From positions 1 to 64,000 of the forward strand of contig DATIXQ010000023.1 in NCBI GenBank assembly GCA_035518375.1: a DNA stretch of 64,000 nucleotides. The letters run 5' to 3'. A model generated the notes under the pieces. The model did no database searches. It had not been told where the DNA came from and worked only from the letters and a program-made list of their open reading frames with translations. A program made the translations under genes and the position numbers. Positions 15,768 through 24,332 of this stretch are shown piece by piece. This DNA comes from DATJLY01 sp035518375 (GTDB lineage Bacteria > Pseudomonadota > Alphaproteobacteria > ATCC43930 > CGMCC-115725). Each line of letters opens with the position of its first letter. Positions within the stretch are counted from its first letter, which is position 1.

Positions 15768-16190
15768 TCACGGGCAAAGCTCGATCCCGGCGAAGAAGAA
15801 GGCGATCTCGCCCGCAGCGGTCTCGGGCGAGTCGGAGCCGTGCACCGAGTTCGCCTCGATATTCTCGGCGAAATCCTTGCGGATCGTGCCCGGCGCCGCC
15901 TTGCTGGGGTCGGTCGCGCCCATCACCTCGCGGTTGGCGGCAACCGCGTTCTCGCCCTCGAGCACCTGCGCCACGACCGGTCCCGAGCACATGAACTCGA
16001 CGAGGCCTTTGAAGAACGGCCTCGCCCGGTGGACGGCGTAGAATTCCTCCGCCTGCCTCGGCGAGAGCTGTAGGCGCTTTTGCGCGATGATGCGGAGGCC
16101 CTTTTCTTCGAGCCGCGCGTTGATCTTGCCGGTCAGGTTCCGGCGCGTCGCGTCCGGCTTGATGATCGACAGGGTACGTTCGAGCGCCAT
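15768..16190 (-). CDS. ndk: Nucleoside diphosphate kinase
   Basis: The product has 140 aa and transfers the gamma phosphate between nucleoside triphosphates and diphosphates. The opening ERTLSIIKPDA and the active-site histidine segment NSVHGSDSPETA are both present, with the full kinase fold between. I chose the ATG at 16190 because GGGAG lies seven bases upstream; an in-frame TTG at 16202 is less likely. It converges on the oxidase subunit gene with seven bases between stops. Confidence 0.97.
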   Translation of the reverse strand: MALERTLSIIKPDATRRNLTGKINARLEEKGLRIIAQKRLQLSPRQAEEFYAVHRARPFFKGLVEFMCSGPVVAQVLEGENAVAANREVMGATDPSKAAPGTIRKDFAENIEANSVHGSDSPETAAGEIAFFFAGIELCP

Positions 16191-16247
16191 CGCCACTCCC
16201 AAGAGGCGGATCGGAGGCGCGGCTTATAGCGAGCGCTAGCCACGCCA

Positions 16248-16700
16248 TCAACCGAGCGCGCGCTTCTCCCAGCCCGCATCGGTCTGCTGCCAGTAGACGA
16301 GCTCGTGCCCCGCGGCCGCCGCCTCGCGCCAGCGCGCCCGCGCATGCTCGACCGAGGCAGGGTCGTTGCCGTCGAAGAGGTCGGCGACGCGCTTGAACTC
16401 GCCGAGCCGCCGGCTCGCCGCGCCGTCGACGAGGACAAGCATGCTCGCCGCATTGGCGTTGTCGTCGATCGTGGCGAGGAACACCGGCTGGCGCGCCGCG
16501 TTGCCGTCGCGCGCGGTGCCGTGCGGCAGGAAGCTCGCTTCGCTATAGGTCCAGAGAAGGGCGTCGAGATCCTGGACGCGCTCCTCCGATCCTGCGACGA
16601 CGAGAATGCGATGGCCATCGCCGAGCGCGCGTTCGAGCAGCCGCGGCAAGGCGCGCTCGAGCGGCATCGTGCGCAAATGATAGAAGCCGACCTCGGTCAT
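16248..16700 (-). CDS. holC: DNA polymerase III subunit chi
   Basis: The product has 150 aa. The N-terminus VGFYHLRTMPLERALPRLLERAL and the later segments LDALLWTYSEASFLPHG and PVFLATIDDNANAA mark the HolC fold. In the replisome chi links the clamp loader to single-strand binding protein. The start overlaps the stop of pepA by four bases, and pepA-holC linkage is common in proteobacteria. The length matches the family. Confidence 0.94.
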   Translation of the reverse strand: MTEVGFYHLRTMPLERALPRLLERALGDGHRILVVAGSEERVQDLDALLWTYSEASFLPHGTARDGNAARQPVFLATIDDNANAASMLVLVDGAASRRLGEFKRVADLFDGNDPASVEHARARWREAAAAGHELVYWQQTDAGWEKRALG

Positions 16701-18184
16701 CCCTCTTCGTAATGCTCGGCCACAAGCTGGTCGAGGAGGCGCAAGCCAAAGGCCGTGGCGCCTTTGGGCACCGTGGGCGCGTCCTTCTTCGACCAGGTCG
16801 TGCCGGCGATGTCGAGGTGCGCCCATGGCACGTTGTTGACGAAGCGCTGCAGGAACTGCGCCGCGGTGATGCTGCCGGCCTCGCGCCCGCCGATGTTCTT
16901 CACGTCGGCCGCGTCGCTGTCGATCATCTTGTCGTAGCCTTCGGCGAGCGGCATGCGCCACAATTTCTCGCCGACGCGCTTGCCCGAGGCAATGAGCCGC
17001 TCAGCCAATTCCTCGTTGTTGGAGAAGAGCCCGGCGTGCTCGTTGCCGAGCGAGACGATGATGGCGCCCGTCAAGGTCGCGAGGTTCACCATGAACTGCG
17101 GCTTGAAGCGCTGCTGGCAATACCAAAGCGCATCGGCCAGCACGAGCCGCCCCTCGGCGTCGGTGTTGAGCACCTCGATCGTCTGACCCGAAAGCGAGGT
17201 GACGATATCACCGGGGCGCTGCGCCGTGCCGGACGGCATGTTCTCGACGAGACCGCCGATACCGACGACGTTGACCTTGGCCTTGCGGCCGGCGAGCGCG
17301 CGCATGAGGCCGATGACGACGCCGGCGCCGGCCATGTCCCACTTCATGTCCTCCATGCCGCCGGCCGGCTTGATCGAGATGCCGCCGGTGTCGAAGGTGA
17401 CGCCCTTGCCGATGAAGGCGATGGGAGCGGGGTTTCGGGCCTTGGGGTTGCCTTTCCACTGCATGATGACGAGGCGAGGCGGGCGCTCACTTCCCTGCGC
17501 GACGCCGAGAAGTGCGTTCATGCCAAGCTTCTTCATCTGCTTCTCGTCGAGCACTTCGACCTCGACGCCGAGCTTCTCGAGCGAGCGCGCCTGCTCCGCG
17601 AGCGTCTCGGGATAGATGACGTTCGCCGGCTCCGACACGAGATCGCGCGTGAAATAGACGGCTTCCGCCACCTTCTCGAGCGGCTGGAACGCGCGCTTCG
17701 CGGCCGCGGGATCCTCGACCACGATCGTCAGCTCCTCGAGCGTCGGTTTGTTCTCCGGCTTCTCCTTGGTGCGGTACTTGTCGAAGCGATATGCGCGGAG
17801 CCGCGCGCCATAGGCGAGGTCGGCGGCGATTTGCGCCTCGTTGTCGCGCTGATCGAGCGCCACCGCGGCGGTCTTCTCACCCGCGCTGTTCAACTGCGCC
17901 ACGATGTGCCCGCCGCGGTTCTGCCAAGCGACGCGCTCGCCGCCGCCTTCCTTGCCGATGCCGTAAAGCAGCACGCGGTTGACCTCGAGCCGCGCCGGCG
18001 CGAGCACGGCCAGCACCTCTTCGCCACGGCCCTTGAATTTGCTCGCCGCCATGGCGCGCGTCAGATTGCCGCCGCTCTCCTCGTCGAGGCGTGCCGCGGT
18101 GGCCAGGAGCTTGCGCTCGTCCGCGACGGAGACGGCAACTGTTCCAGCGTGCGGCAGGCGCGGGCCGGCGAAACTGATCTTCAT
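16697..18184 (-). CDS. pepA: Leucyl (cytosol) aminopeptidase
   Basis: The product has 495 aa of the M17 family. The N-terminal macro-like domain begins MKISFAGPRLPHAG. The C-terminal dinuclear metal domain shows GKGVTFDTGGISIKPA, the signature NTDAEGRLVLADAL, and NLATLTGAI. It removes N-terminal residues from peptides in the cytoplasm, and in some bacteria also binds DNA. The open frame continues upstream of 18184, but only from the ATG there does the protein match the family. It is translationally coupled to holC. Confidence 0.95.
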   Translation of the reverse strand: MKISFAGPRLPHAGTVAVSVADERKLLATAARLDEESGGNLTRAMAASKFKGRGEEVLAVLAPARLEVNRVLLYGIGKEGGGERVAWQNRGGHIVAQLNSAGEKTAAVALDQRDNEAQIAADLAYGARLRAYRFDKYRTKEKPENKPTLEELTIVVEDPAAAKRAFQPLEKVAEAVYFTRDLVSEPANVIYPETLAEQARSLEKLGVEVEVLDEKQMKKLGMNALLGVAQGSERPPRLVIMQWKGNPKARNPAPIAFIGKGVTFDTGGISIKPAGGMEDMKWDMAGAGVVIGLMRALAGRKAKVNVVGIGGLVENMPSGTAQRPGDIVTSLSGQTIEVLNTDAEGRLVLADALWYCQQRFKPQFMVNLATLTGAIIVSLGNEHAGLFSNNEELAERLIASGKRVGEKLWRMPLAEGYDKMIDSDAADVKNIGGREAGSITAAQFLQRFVNNVPWAHLDIAGTTWSKKDAPTVPKGATAFGLRLLDQLVAEHYEEG

Positions 18185-18236
18185 GGCGGCACTTCTCCGA
18201 CGACTGTCGGCGGTATGGGAAGATATGCTCCCCGAG

Positions 18237-19733
18237 TCAACCGCCGAGGCGGTAGAGCTTCCAGCGCGGCGCGAGCTGCACCGGCGCGAGTCCGGCGCTG
18301 TCAATGAGCGTGAACGGCGCGGTGCCGACGAACACCACGTAGTCGAAGCGCCCGAGCGCTCCGCTCTCCGCAAGATCGAGCGGCGGTCCACCCGCGACAT
18401 AGGCTTGCCACACGCGGAGCGAGGATGTCGCCGCGGCAAGCGCAGCATAAGGCGGTTGCAGCGTTACCGGCTGTTGGCCCGCTTGCGCGAAAAGCGTCGG
18501 CACGAAGGCTTCGCGCAACGCGGCGGCAAGGACCGGTACGTGAAGGAGCGGCGTCGGCTGCACGTTGACCGCGTCGGCCGGCGCAGCGACAGCAAGGCGC
18601 GTGCCTTCAGGCAGCGCCGCGAGCGCGGCAATGAGTGGCCGGTATTCCTCAGCACTTTGGTGCCAACTGAGACCGACCGTCGCGAGCCGCAGCGCAAACA
18701 TCAGCGCTGCGCCGCCGAGAAGTTGACGCTCGAGACGCCGCGACGGCGCGGCCCAGCTCGTCCCGGCGCAAAGTGCCAGGGCCAGCGCCAGCGGCATGCG
18801 CCGATCAACGCCCGACGCGCCCGCCATCTGCGTCGGCATCACGACATAGGCGAGGATCAGGAGCGCAAGCGGGAGAACGAGCGCCGGCGCGAGCGTCAGC
18901 CAGCGCCGCGCATAGCCGAGGGCGAGCACGCCGACGAAGAGCACGAAGCTGGCGATATCGAACGGCCGGTGATAGAGATCGAAGGTGCTGAACAGGAGGT
19001 CGAGCTTGCGCAGCGGGTGCGAGTATTCGATGACGCCGCCGCCGATCCCCGACAGGAGCATGAGGAGGAGAGGTGGCACCAGCGTGGCCGCGGCGATGAC
19101 GAGACGCCGCGGGCTCGCGCCCGGCGCGCGCAGGAGAAACGTGGCTTCGATGCCGAGCAGCATGAGGGCGTAGACCCCGAACGCCATCAGATGCGCAAAA
19201 TATATGGCGAGTGCCGCGACCCCGCCGACGGCAATGCGAAGCGCCGCGCTGCGCCGCGCGAGCGCTGCCATCAGGGCAAGCGCGCAGAAGGCGAGGCCGA
19301 GGCCGAACAGGTAGTTGAGGATGCCCCACAGCAGCAGCCGGCCGTAAAGAAACAGGAACGCGAGGAGCGGCCACGCCGACCAGCGTCCGGCAAGCGCGCG
19401 ATGCAGCAGCATCGGCCCGCCGGCGAGCAGCACGAACGTCGCCAGCACGAAAACCTTGCCCGCGGCCGCAAGCGGCATGACGCGGAGAAGCGGCGGCACG
19501 AGCGCGTCCATCGCGAGATTTGGGATGGCGCGCCAATCGGTCGCGTAATAGCGCGCGAGTGTCGCATCCTGCGGCAAGCGCGCGAGGAGCGCCATGCGCG
19601 CCAAGTGGTTTGGATAATCGACGAGCGGCAGCACGTCGACGAGGAGGAGCGGCAGTGCCGCTGCCGCGATCAGCACCGCGAAGGAAATCGCGCAGACGCG
19701 CGGCGAGAGGCGTGAAGGATCGGCGGCCGGCAT
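18237..19733 (-). CDS. Polytopic membrane protein of unknown function, possibly GT-C-like
   Basis: The product has 498 aa with roughly ten to eleven hydrophobic helices and a soluble C-terminal domain of about 120 residues. The first extracytoplasmic loop reads VDYPNHLARMALLARL. An acidic residue after the first helix is a feature of GT-C glycosyltransferases, but no family signature is certain. A frame extends hundreds of codons upstream of 19733 through shadow sequence, so I took the ATG that starts a plausible first helix. It diverges from lptF with 51 bases between starts. The position beside LPS export genes makes an envelope glycan role conceivable, though unproven. Confidence 0.6.
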   Translation of the reverse strand: MPAADPSRLSPRVCAISFAVLIAAAALPLLLVDVLPLVDYPNHLARMALLARLPQDATLARYYATDWRAIPNLAMDALVPPLLRVMPLAAAGKVFVLATFVLLAGGPMLLHRALAGRWSAWPLLAFLFLYGRLLLWGILNYLFGLGLAFCALALMAALARRSAALRIAVGGVAALAIYFAHLMAFGVYALMLLGIEATFLLRAPGASPRRLVIAAATLVPPLLLMLLSGIGGGVIEYSHPLRKLDLLFSTFDLYHRPFDIASFVLFVGVLALGYARRWLTLAPALVLPLALLILAYVVMPTQMAGASGVDRRMPLALALALCAGTSWAAPSRRLERQLLGGAALMFALRLATVGLSWHQSAEEYRPLIAALAALPEGTRLAVAAPADAVNVQPTPLLHVPVLAAALREAFVPTLFAQAGQQPVTLQPPYAALAAATSSLRVWQAYVAGGPPLDLAESGALGRFDYVVFVGTAPFTLIDSAGLAPVQLAPRWKLYRLGG

Positions 19734-19771
19734 CGCGCGCAGATTTCCATGCGCCGCTCGGTGCGGCAATC

Positions 19772-19777
19772 TATAAT
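19772..19777 (+). promoter_or_regulatory. Perfect -10 box close to the lptF start codon
   Basis: TATAAT lies only seven bases before the ATG at 19785, and there is no Shine-Dalgarno sequence between them. If used, transcription would begin at or next to the start codon and the message would be leaderless. No good -35 box is seen at standard spacing. Confidence 0.4.
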
Positions 19778-19784
19778 CCGCGCC

Positions 19785-20903
19785 ATGGATGGCCTCACCC
19801 GCTACGTCTTGCGGCAAATTCTGATTCTGATGGGGTTCATGACCGTCTCGCTCGCGGTCGCGGTGTGGCTCATCCAGTCGCTGCGATTGATCGATCTCAT
19901 CGTCAACCGCGGGCTTTCGCTCGGCCTCTTTCTCTACCTCGCGCTGCTCATCCTGCCGCGCCTCGTGGAGGTCGTGCTGCCGATCGCCGTGTTCGTCGGC
20001 ATTCTGTTCATCTACAACAAGCTCACCACCGAAAGCGAACTTCTGGTCATGCGCGCGGCCGGCATGAGCGAGGCGGGACTCGCGCGTCCGGCGCTCATCG
20101 CCGGCCTCATCGCGTCGATCCTGCTCTATGCGCTCTCGCTCGAGATCGTTCCGGCCGCCAATCGGGCGTTCAAGGATCTGCAGTTCCAGATCCGCAACCG
20201 CTTCGCCTCGGTCCTGGTCCAGGACGGCATCTTCAACACGATCTCCGACCGGCTCATGGTCTACGACATGGGTCGCAACGACGCCGGCGACCTGATGGGC
20301 CTCGTCATCTACGACGCGCGCGATCCGCAGAAGCCTGTCACGATCTTTGCCGAGCGCGGTGCCTTCGCCGATACGCCCGACGGTCCGCGGCTCCTCCTCG
20401 CCAACGGCACCCGCCAGCAGCGCGACAAGGAGAACGGACACATCTCCACCCTGAGCTTCGAGCGCTACACGCTCGACCTCGCCGGGCTCGCGGACACGGC
20501 CGCCACGCGCGATCGACAGCCCGATGAGCGCCATACGCTCGAACTGCTCTTCCCCGGCCGGAGGCCGGCGGGAGATGGGTCGGAGCGCGCCTTCTTCATC
20601 GAGCTCAACATGCGGCTCGAAGGCCCGCTCACCGCGTTCGTCATGGCGGTGTTGCCGATCCTGTGCCTCCTGCCGGGCGAGTTCAATCGGCGCGGCCAGA
20701 ACCGACGCGTCTTCGTCGCGATCCTGCTCGCCTTCCTGTTCGAGTTCGCCGACATCGGCCTCAAGAACCTGACCGGCCGTAGCGACGTCGCGCTGCCGCT
20801 TCTCTATCTCAACATAGCGGTCCCCCTGGCGGTGATGCTGCGGATGCTGTGGCGCGACGCACGTCTGGCGCAGGCACCGTTCGCTGCGCGCGCGGCGAGC
20901 TGA
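19785..20903 (+). CDS. lptF: LPS export ABC transporter permease LptF
   Basis: The product has 372 aa. The first two helices begin TRYVLRQILILMGFMTVSLA. The conserved segment NKLTTESELLVMRAAGMS follows, then a periplasmic beta-jellyroll of about 130 residues, then further helices. With LptG and the LptB ATPase it extracts lipopolysaccharide from the inner membrane. An upstream frame starting at 19749 adds only 12 residues and lies upstream of the -10 box. The stop overlaps the lptG start by one base (TGATG). lptB is not in this window. Confidence 0.94.
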   Translation: MDGLTRYVLRQILILMGFMTVSLAVAVWLIQSLRLIDLIVNRGLSLGLFLYLALLILPRLVEVVLPIAVFVGILFIYNKLTTESELLVMRAAGMSEAGLARPALIAGLIASILLYALSLEIVPAANRAFKDLQFQIRNRFASVLVQDGIFNTISDRLMVYDMGRNDAGDLMGLVIYDARDPQKPVTIFAERGAFADTPDGPRLLLANGTRQQRDKENGHISTLSFERYTLDLAGLADTAATRDRQPDERHTLELLFPGRRPAGDGSERAFFIELNMRLEGPLTAFVMAVLPILCLLPGEFNRRGQNRRVFVAILLAFLFEFADIGLKNLTGRSDVALPLLYLNIAVPLAVMLRMLWRDARLAQAPFAARAAS

Positions 20904-22009
20904 TGGCGCCGATGTCGCCCGGCAAAACCCTCTTCCGCTATATCGCGCGCCAGTTTCTCGTTTGGTGCAGCCTCGTGTTCCTGGCGATGCTGGCGATCGT
21001 GTTCCTGCTCGACTACATCGAGCTCATCCGCCGCTCCGGATCGAAGCCCGAGGCGACGCTCTATGTGCTGTTCAAGATGGCGCTCCTGAAGCAGCCCTAT
21101 ATGGCGCAGCAGATCATGCCTTTCGTCATCCTGTTCGGCACGATGATGGCGTTCTGGCGGCTGACGCGGAGCAACGAGCTCGTCGTGGCGCGCGCCGCTG
21201 GCGTCTCGGTGTGGCAATTTCTGGCGCCGCCGCTCGCCGCCGCCGCGATCATCGGCGTCTTCGTCATCACGCTCTTCAATCCCGTGGCTTCGATCCTCCA
21301 GGCCCGCTACGAGCAGCTCGACGATTCGATCCTGCGCGGCGAGGCCGACACGCTTGCCTTGTCGCGTACCGGCCTGTGGCTCCGCCAGAGCGACGACCAA
21401 GGCGGTCGCTCGATCGTCCATGCGGATGGCTATCACGCCGAACGCAACGCGCTCGAGGGCGTGACGATGCTGTTCATCGCCGGCGACCGCAAGCTTACGA
21501 AGCGGATCGATGCGCGCGAGGCGCAACTCGGCAACAGCGGCTGGAATGTGTTCGACGGCACGCTGTGGCAGCCCTCGCAGCCGGCGCAGTCGTTCCGGGA
21601 GCTCGAGATCCCGACCAATCTCACGGCCCGCAACATTCAGGACAGTTTTGCCGCGCCGGAGACGATGTCGTTCTGGGAACTCCCGAACTTCATCGCGCTG
21701 CTCGAGAGCTCGGGTTTCTCGGCCTTGCGCCATCGTCTCTATTTCGATGCACTCCTCGCGCGGCCGCTGCTGTTCGCGGCGATGGTGGTGATCGCCGCGA
21801 GCTTCAGCCTGCGTATGCAGCGGCGCGGCGGCACGGGCATCATGATCGCGGCCGGCGTCGGCGCCGGCTTCATCCTCTATTTCCTGTCCGACGTCGTGTT
21901 CGCGCTTGGCCTGTCGGCGACAATTCCGGTGTCGCTTGCCGCGTGGTCGCCGGCCGGTATCAGCTGCCTTCTCGGCGTCAGCCTGCTTCTTCACCTTGAG
22001 GACGGATAG
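20903..22009 (+). CDS. lptG: LPS export ABC transporter permease LptG
   Basis: The product has 368 aa and is homologous to LptF in layout. It begins with GKTLFRYIARQFLVWCSLVFLAML, followed by the coupling segment RLTRSNELVVARAAGVS, the periplasmic jellyroll, and closing helices with RMQRRGGTGIMIAAGVGAGF. It forms the LptB2FG extractor with LptF. The ATG at 20903 overlaps the lptF stop by one base. lptD follows after five bases, so inner- and outer-membrane parts of the LPS bridge are cotranscribed. Confidence 0.94.
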   Translation: MAPMSPGKTLFRYIARQFLVWCSLVFLAMLAIVFLLDYIELIRRSGSKPEATLYVLFKMALLKQPYMAQQIMPFVILFGTMMAFWRLTRSNELVVARAAGVSVWQFLAPPLAAAAIIGVFVITLFNPVASILQARYEQLDDSILRGEADTLALSRTGLWLRQSDDQGGRSIVHADGYHAERNALEGVTMLFIAGDRKLTKRIDAREAQLGNSGWNVFDGTLWQPSQPAQSFRELEIPTNLTARNIQDSFAAPETMSFWELPNFIALLESSGFSALRHRLYFDALLARPLLFAAMVVIAASFSLRMQRRGGTGIMIAAGVGAGFILYFLSDVVFALGLSATIPVSLAAWSPAGISCLLGVSLLLHLEDG

Positions 22010-22014
22010 CGCAC

Positions 22015-24267
22015 GTGATTCGGGGGGGCGCCTTCATCTTCGCCAGCCTTGTCGCGCTCGCGGCACTGCCGGCGCTCGCGGCGAATGAGTTGCGCACGGG
22101 GCGCCAGGAACCGGTGCTGGTCAGCGCCGATGAGGTGCAATACGACCAGGATTTGGGCCTCACCGTGGCGAAGGGCCATGTCGAGCTCGACCAGGGCGAC
22201 GATATCCTCCTTGCCGACGCCGTGACCTACAACCAGCGCAGCGACACGGTCACGGCCTCAGGCCACATCGCGCTGCTGCAGCCGACCGGCGACATCCTGT
22301 TCGCCGATTTCGTCGAATTGCATGACGAGATGCGCGACGGCTTCATCAAGGACGTGCGCCTGCTCCTGTCCGATCGCTCGCGACTTGCCGGCAATACGGC
22401 CCGCCGTGTCGCGGGCGTGCGCACGACGATCCGGCGCGCCGTCTATTCGCCGTGCGAGCTGTGCCAGGACGATCCGACGCGGCCGCCGGTGTGGCAGATC
22501 AAGGCCGAGGAGGTGGTGCACGACAAGGAGCTCCAGCTCGTCGAATATCATGACGCGATCATGGAGATCGACGGCGTCCCGGTGTTCTATGCGCCCTATT
22601 TCTCGCATCCCGATCCGTCGGTAAAGCGCGCGAGCGGGTTCCTGCCGCCGACCATGGGCTACGGCAACACGCTCGGCTTCCACGCGACGGTGCCCTATTA
22701 CTGGGACATCGCCCCCGACAAGGACGCGACCATCAGGCCGATGATCACGACGAGCGCCGGTGTCGTGCTCGGCGGCGAATATCGCGAGCGTTTCTCGAAC
22801 GGCTACATGGTGAACGACGCCAGCATCGAGGCGGGCGGCGGCTCGCAAAGCGCATCGCTCGGCAATGTCGGGCCGTCAACCGGCGACGTGCGCTGGCACT
22901 TTTTCGGCAACGGCGAGTGGGGACTGACGGACCAAACGCGCGCCGGCTATCAAATTCAGCGCGAGAGCGATCAGACCTACATGCTTCGCTATCACTTCAC
23001 GACGCCGTGGAACTACCTCACGACCCATCTCTATGGCGAAACGTTCGGGCCCAGCAGCTACGGCAACATCAGCGGCCTCTCGTATCAAAGTTTGAGCCCG
23101 CTCTACGGCGATTCGCTCGAGCCGATCGCGCTGCCTGACGCGCTCTATACCTGGACAAGCGAGCCCGATCCGCTCGGTGGGCGCTGGAACCTCACCGGCA
23201 GCGCGCTCGATCTCATTCATCACACCGGGCCCGAGGTGCGCCGCGTCTCGAGCGGCGCCACATGGGAGCTGCCGTTCAACGGCCTCGTCGGCGACCGCTT
23301 CACCTTCCTCGCGAGCCTCAGGACCGACGCCTACTCCGCCGACCACGTCGCGCTGACGCCGAGCACGCAGCCTGTGACGACCGAATTCGGCGAGACCTTG
23401 CAACTGCCGACCAACGTCAACACGGTGAGCACGCTCGCCGCGCGCGGCTTCCCGCAGGTTGCGCTCAAGTGGCGTTATCCGTGGGTGCGCGAGAGCGACA
23501 GCACCAACGTGCTCATCGAACCGATCACGGCCGTGGTTGCCGCGCCCAAGGGCGGCAATCCGGCGCGCATTCCGGACGAGGATTCGCAAGGCTTCGAGTT
23601 CGACGAGAGCGATCTCTTCTTGCCCAATCGTCTGCCGGGCTACGACCGTGTCGATGGCGGCCAGCGCGTCGATTACGGCATCCACGGCGAGGTGAACCGC
23701 GCGGCCGGGCAGTCGTTCGAGACCCTGATCGGGCAAAGCTACGCGTTCCAGACGACCGACATCTTCCCGCAAGGCTCGGGTCTCGGAGCGCGGTTCTCCG
23801 ACTATGTCGGGCGCGTCGCGTTCTCGCCCGACCAGTTCCTCACCGTGTTCTACCGCTTCCGCTTCGACAAGAGCGACTTCGCGGCCCGGCGCCAGGAGGC
23901 AGGCACGACGTTTGGTCCCGAATCGCTGCGTATTTCTACGAGCTTCATAGCGATCCGCCCCAACGTTAACACGGTTACAACGAGTCTCCCGACGGGTGCG
24001 CAGATCGCAGGCTCGGTCACCGCGCAACTCACCCGCTATTGGGCGCTTGCTTTTTTCGACACGCGCTCGATCGGTGGCGGCGGATCGACCATCAATTCGG
24101 GCGTCACGGCCACATATCACGACGACTGCTTCGCGGTCGTGACCTCGGTCACGCAGTCAGGCATCCGTGTTGGCGACGTGCGGCCCGGCGTGTCGGTGTT
24201 GCTGACGCTCGTCTTCAAGAATCTCGGCGAGATCGGGCAGCGCGTTCTGTCCGTGGGCGGCACGTGA
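22015..24267 (+). CDS. lptD: LPS-assembly outer membrane protein LptD
   Basis: The product has 750 aa. It carries a signal peptide (GGAFIFASLVALAALPALA), then an N-terminal OstA/LptA-like domain (VLVSADEVQYDQDLGLTVAKG), then a large beta-barrel. It inserts LPS into the outer leaflet with the lipoprotein LptE. Cysteines 147 and 150 (CELC) and Cys705 near the C-terminus are positioned for the disulfides that link the two domains. The start codon is GTG. surA, the periplasmic chaperone for this class of barrel, follows in the same transcription unit. Confidence 0.95.
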   Translation: MIRGGAFIFASLVALAALPALAANELRTGRQEPVLVSADEVQYDQDLGLTVAKGHVELDQGDDILLADAVTYNQRSDTVTASGHIALLQPTGDILFADFVELHDEMRDGFIKDVRLLLSDRSRLAGNTARRVAGVRTTIRRAVYSPCELCQDDPTRPPVWQIKAEEVVHDKELQLVEYHDAIMEIDGVPVFYAPYFSHPDPSVKRASGFLPPTMGYGNTLGFHATVPYYWDIAPDKDATIRPMITTSAGVVLGGEYRERFSNGYMVNDASIEAGGGSQSASLGNVGPSTGDVRWHFFGNGEWGLTDQTRAGYQIQRESDQTYMLRYHFTTPWNYLTTHLYGETFGPSSYGNISGLSYQSLSPLYGDSLEPIALPDALYTWTSEPDPLGGRWNLTGSALDLIHHTGPEVRRVSSGATWELPFNGLVGDRFTFLASLRTDAYSADHVALTPSTQPVTTEFGETLQLPTNVNTVSTLAARGFPQVALKWRYPWVRESDSTNVLIEPITAVVAAPKGGNPARIPDEDSQGFEFDESDLFLPNRLPGYDRVDGGQRVDYGIHGEVNRAAGQSFETLIGQSYAFQTTDIFPQGSGLGARFSDYVGRVAFSPDQFLTVFYRFRFDKSDFAARRQEAGTTFGPESLRISTSFIAIRPNVNTVTTSLPTGAQIAGSVTAQLTRYWALAFFDTRSIGGGGSTINSGVTATYHDDCFAVVTSVTQSGIRVGDVRPGVSVLLTLVFKNLGEIGQRVLSVGGT

Positions 24268-24332
24268 CAAGGCCCCTCGCGGTGCTATGGTGCCGCGCCC
24301 GGAAGTGGTGCCGTGTCGTTCGTGGTGTCCGA

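Noticed and set aside
17979..19715. A 578-codon open frame opposite pepA and the membrane protein
   Set aside because: Its composition is Arg/Glu-rich shadow sequence, with no start signal and no recognisable fold, while the opposite strand encodes clear proteins.
24039..24332. Extended N-terminus for SurA starting inside lptD
   Set aside because: The extra 98 residues are a frame-shifted shadow of lptD and would bury the signal peptide.
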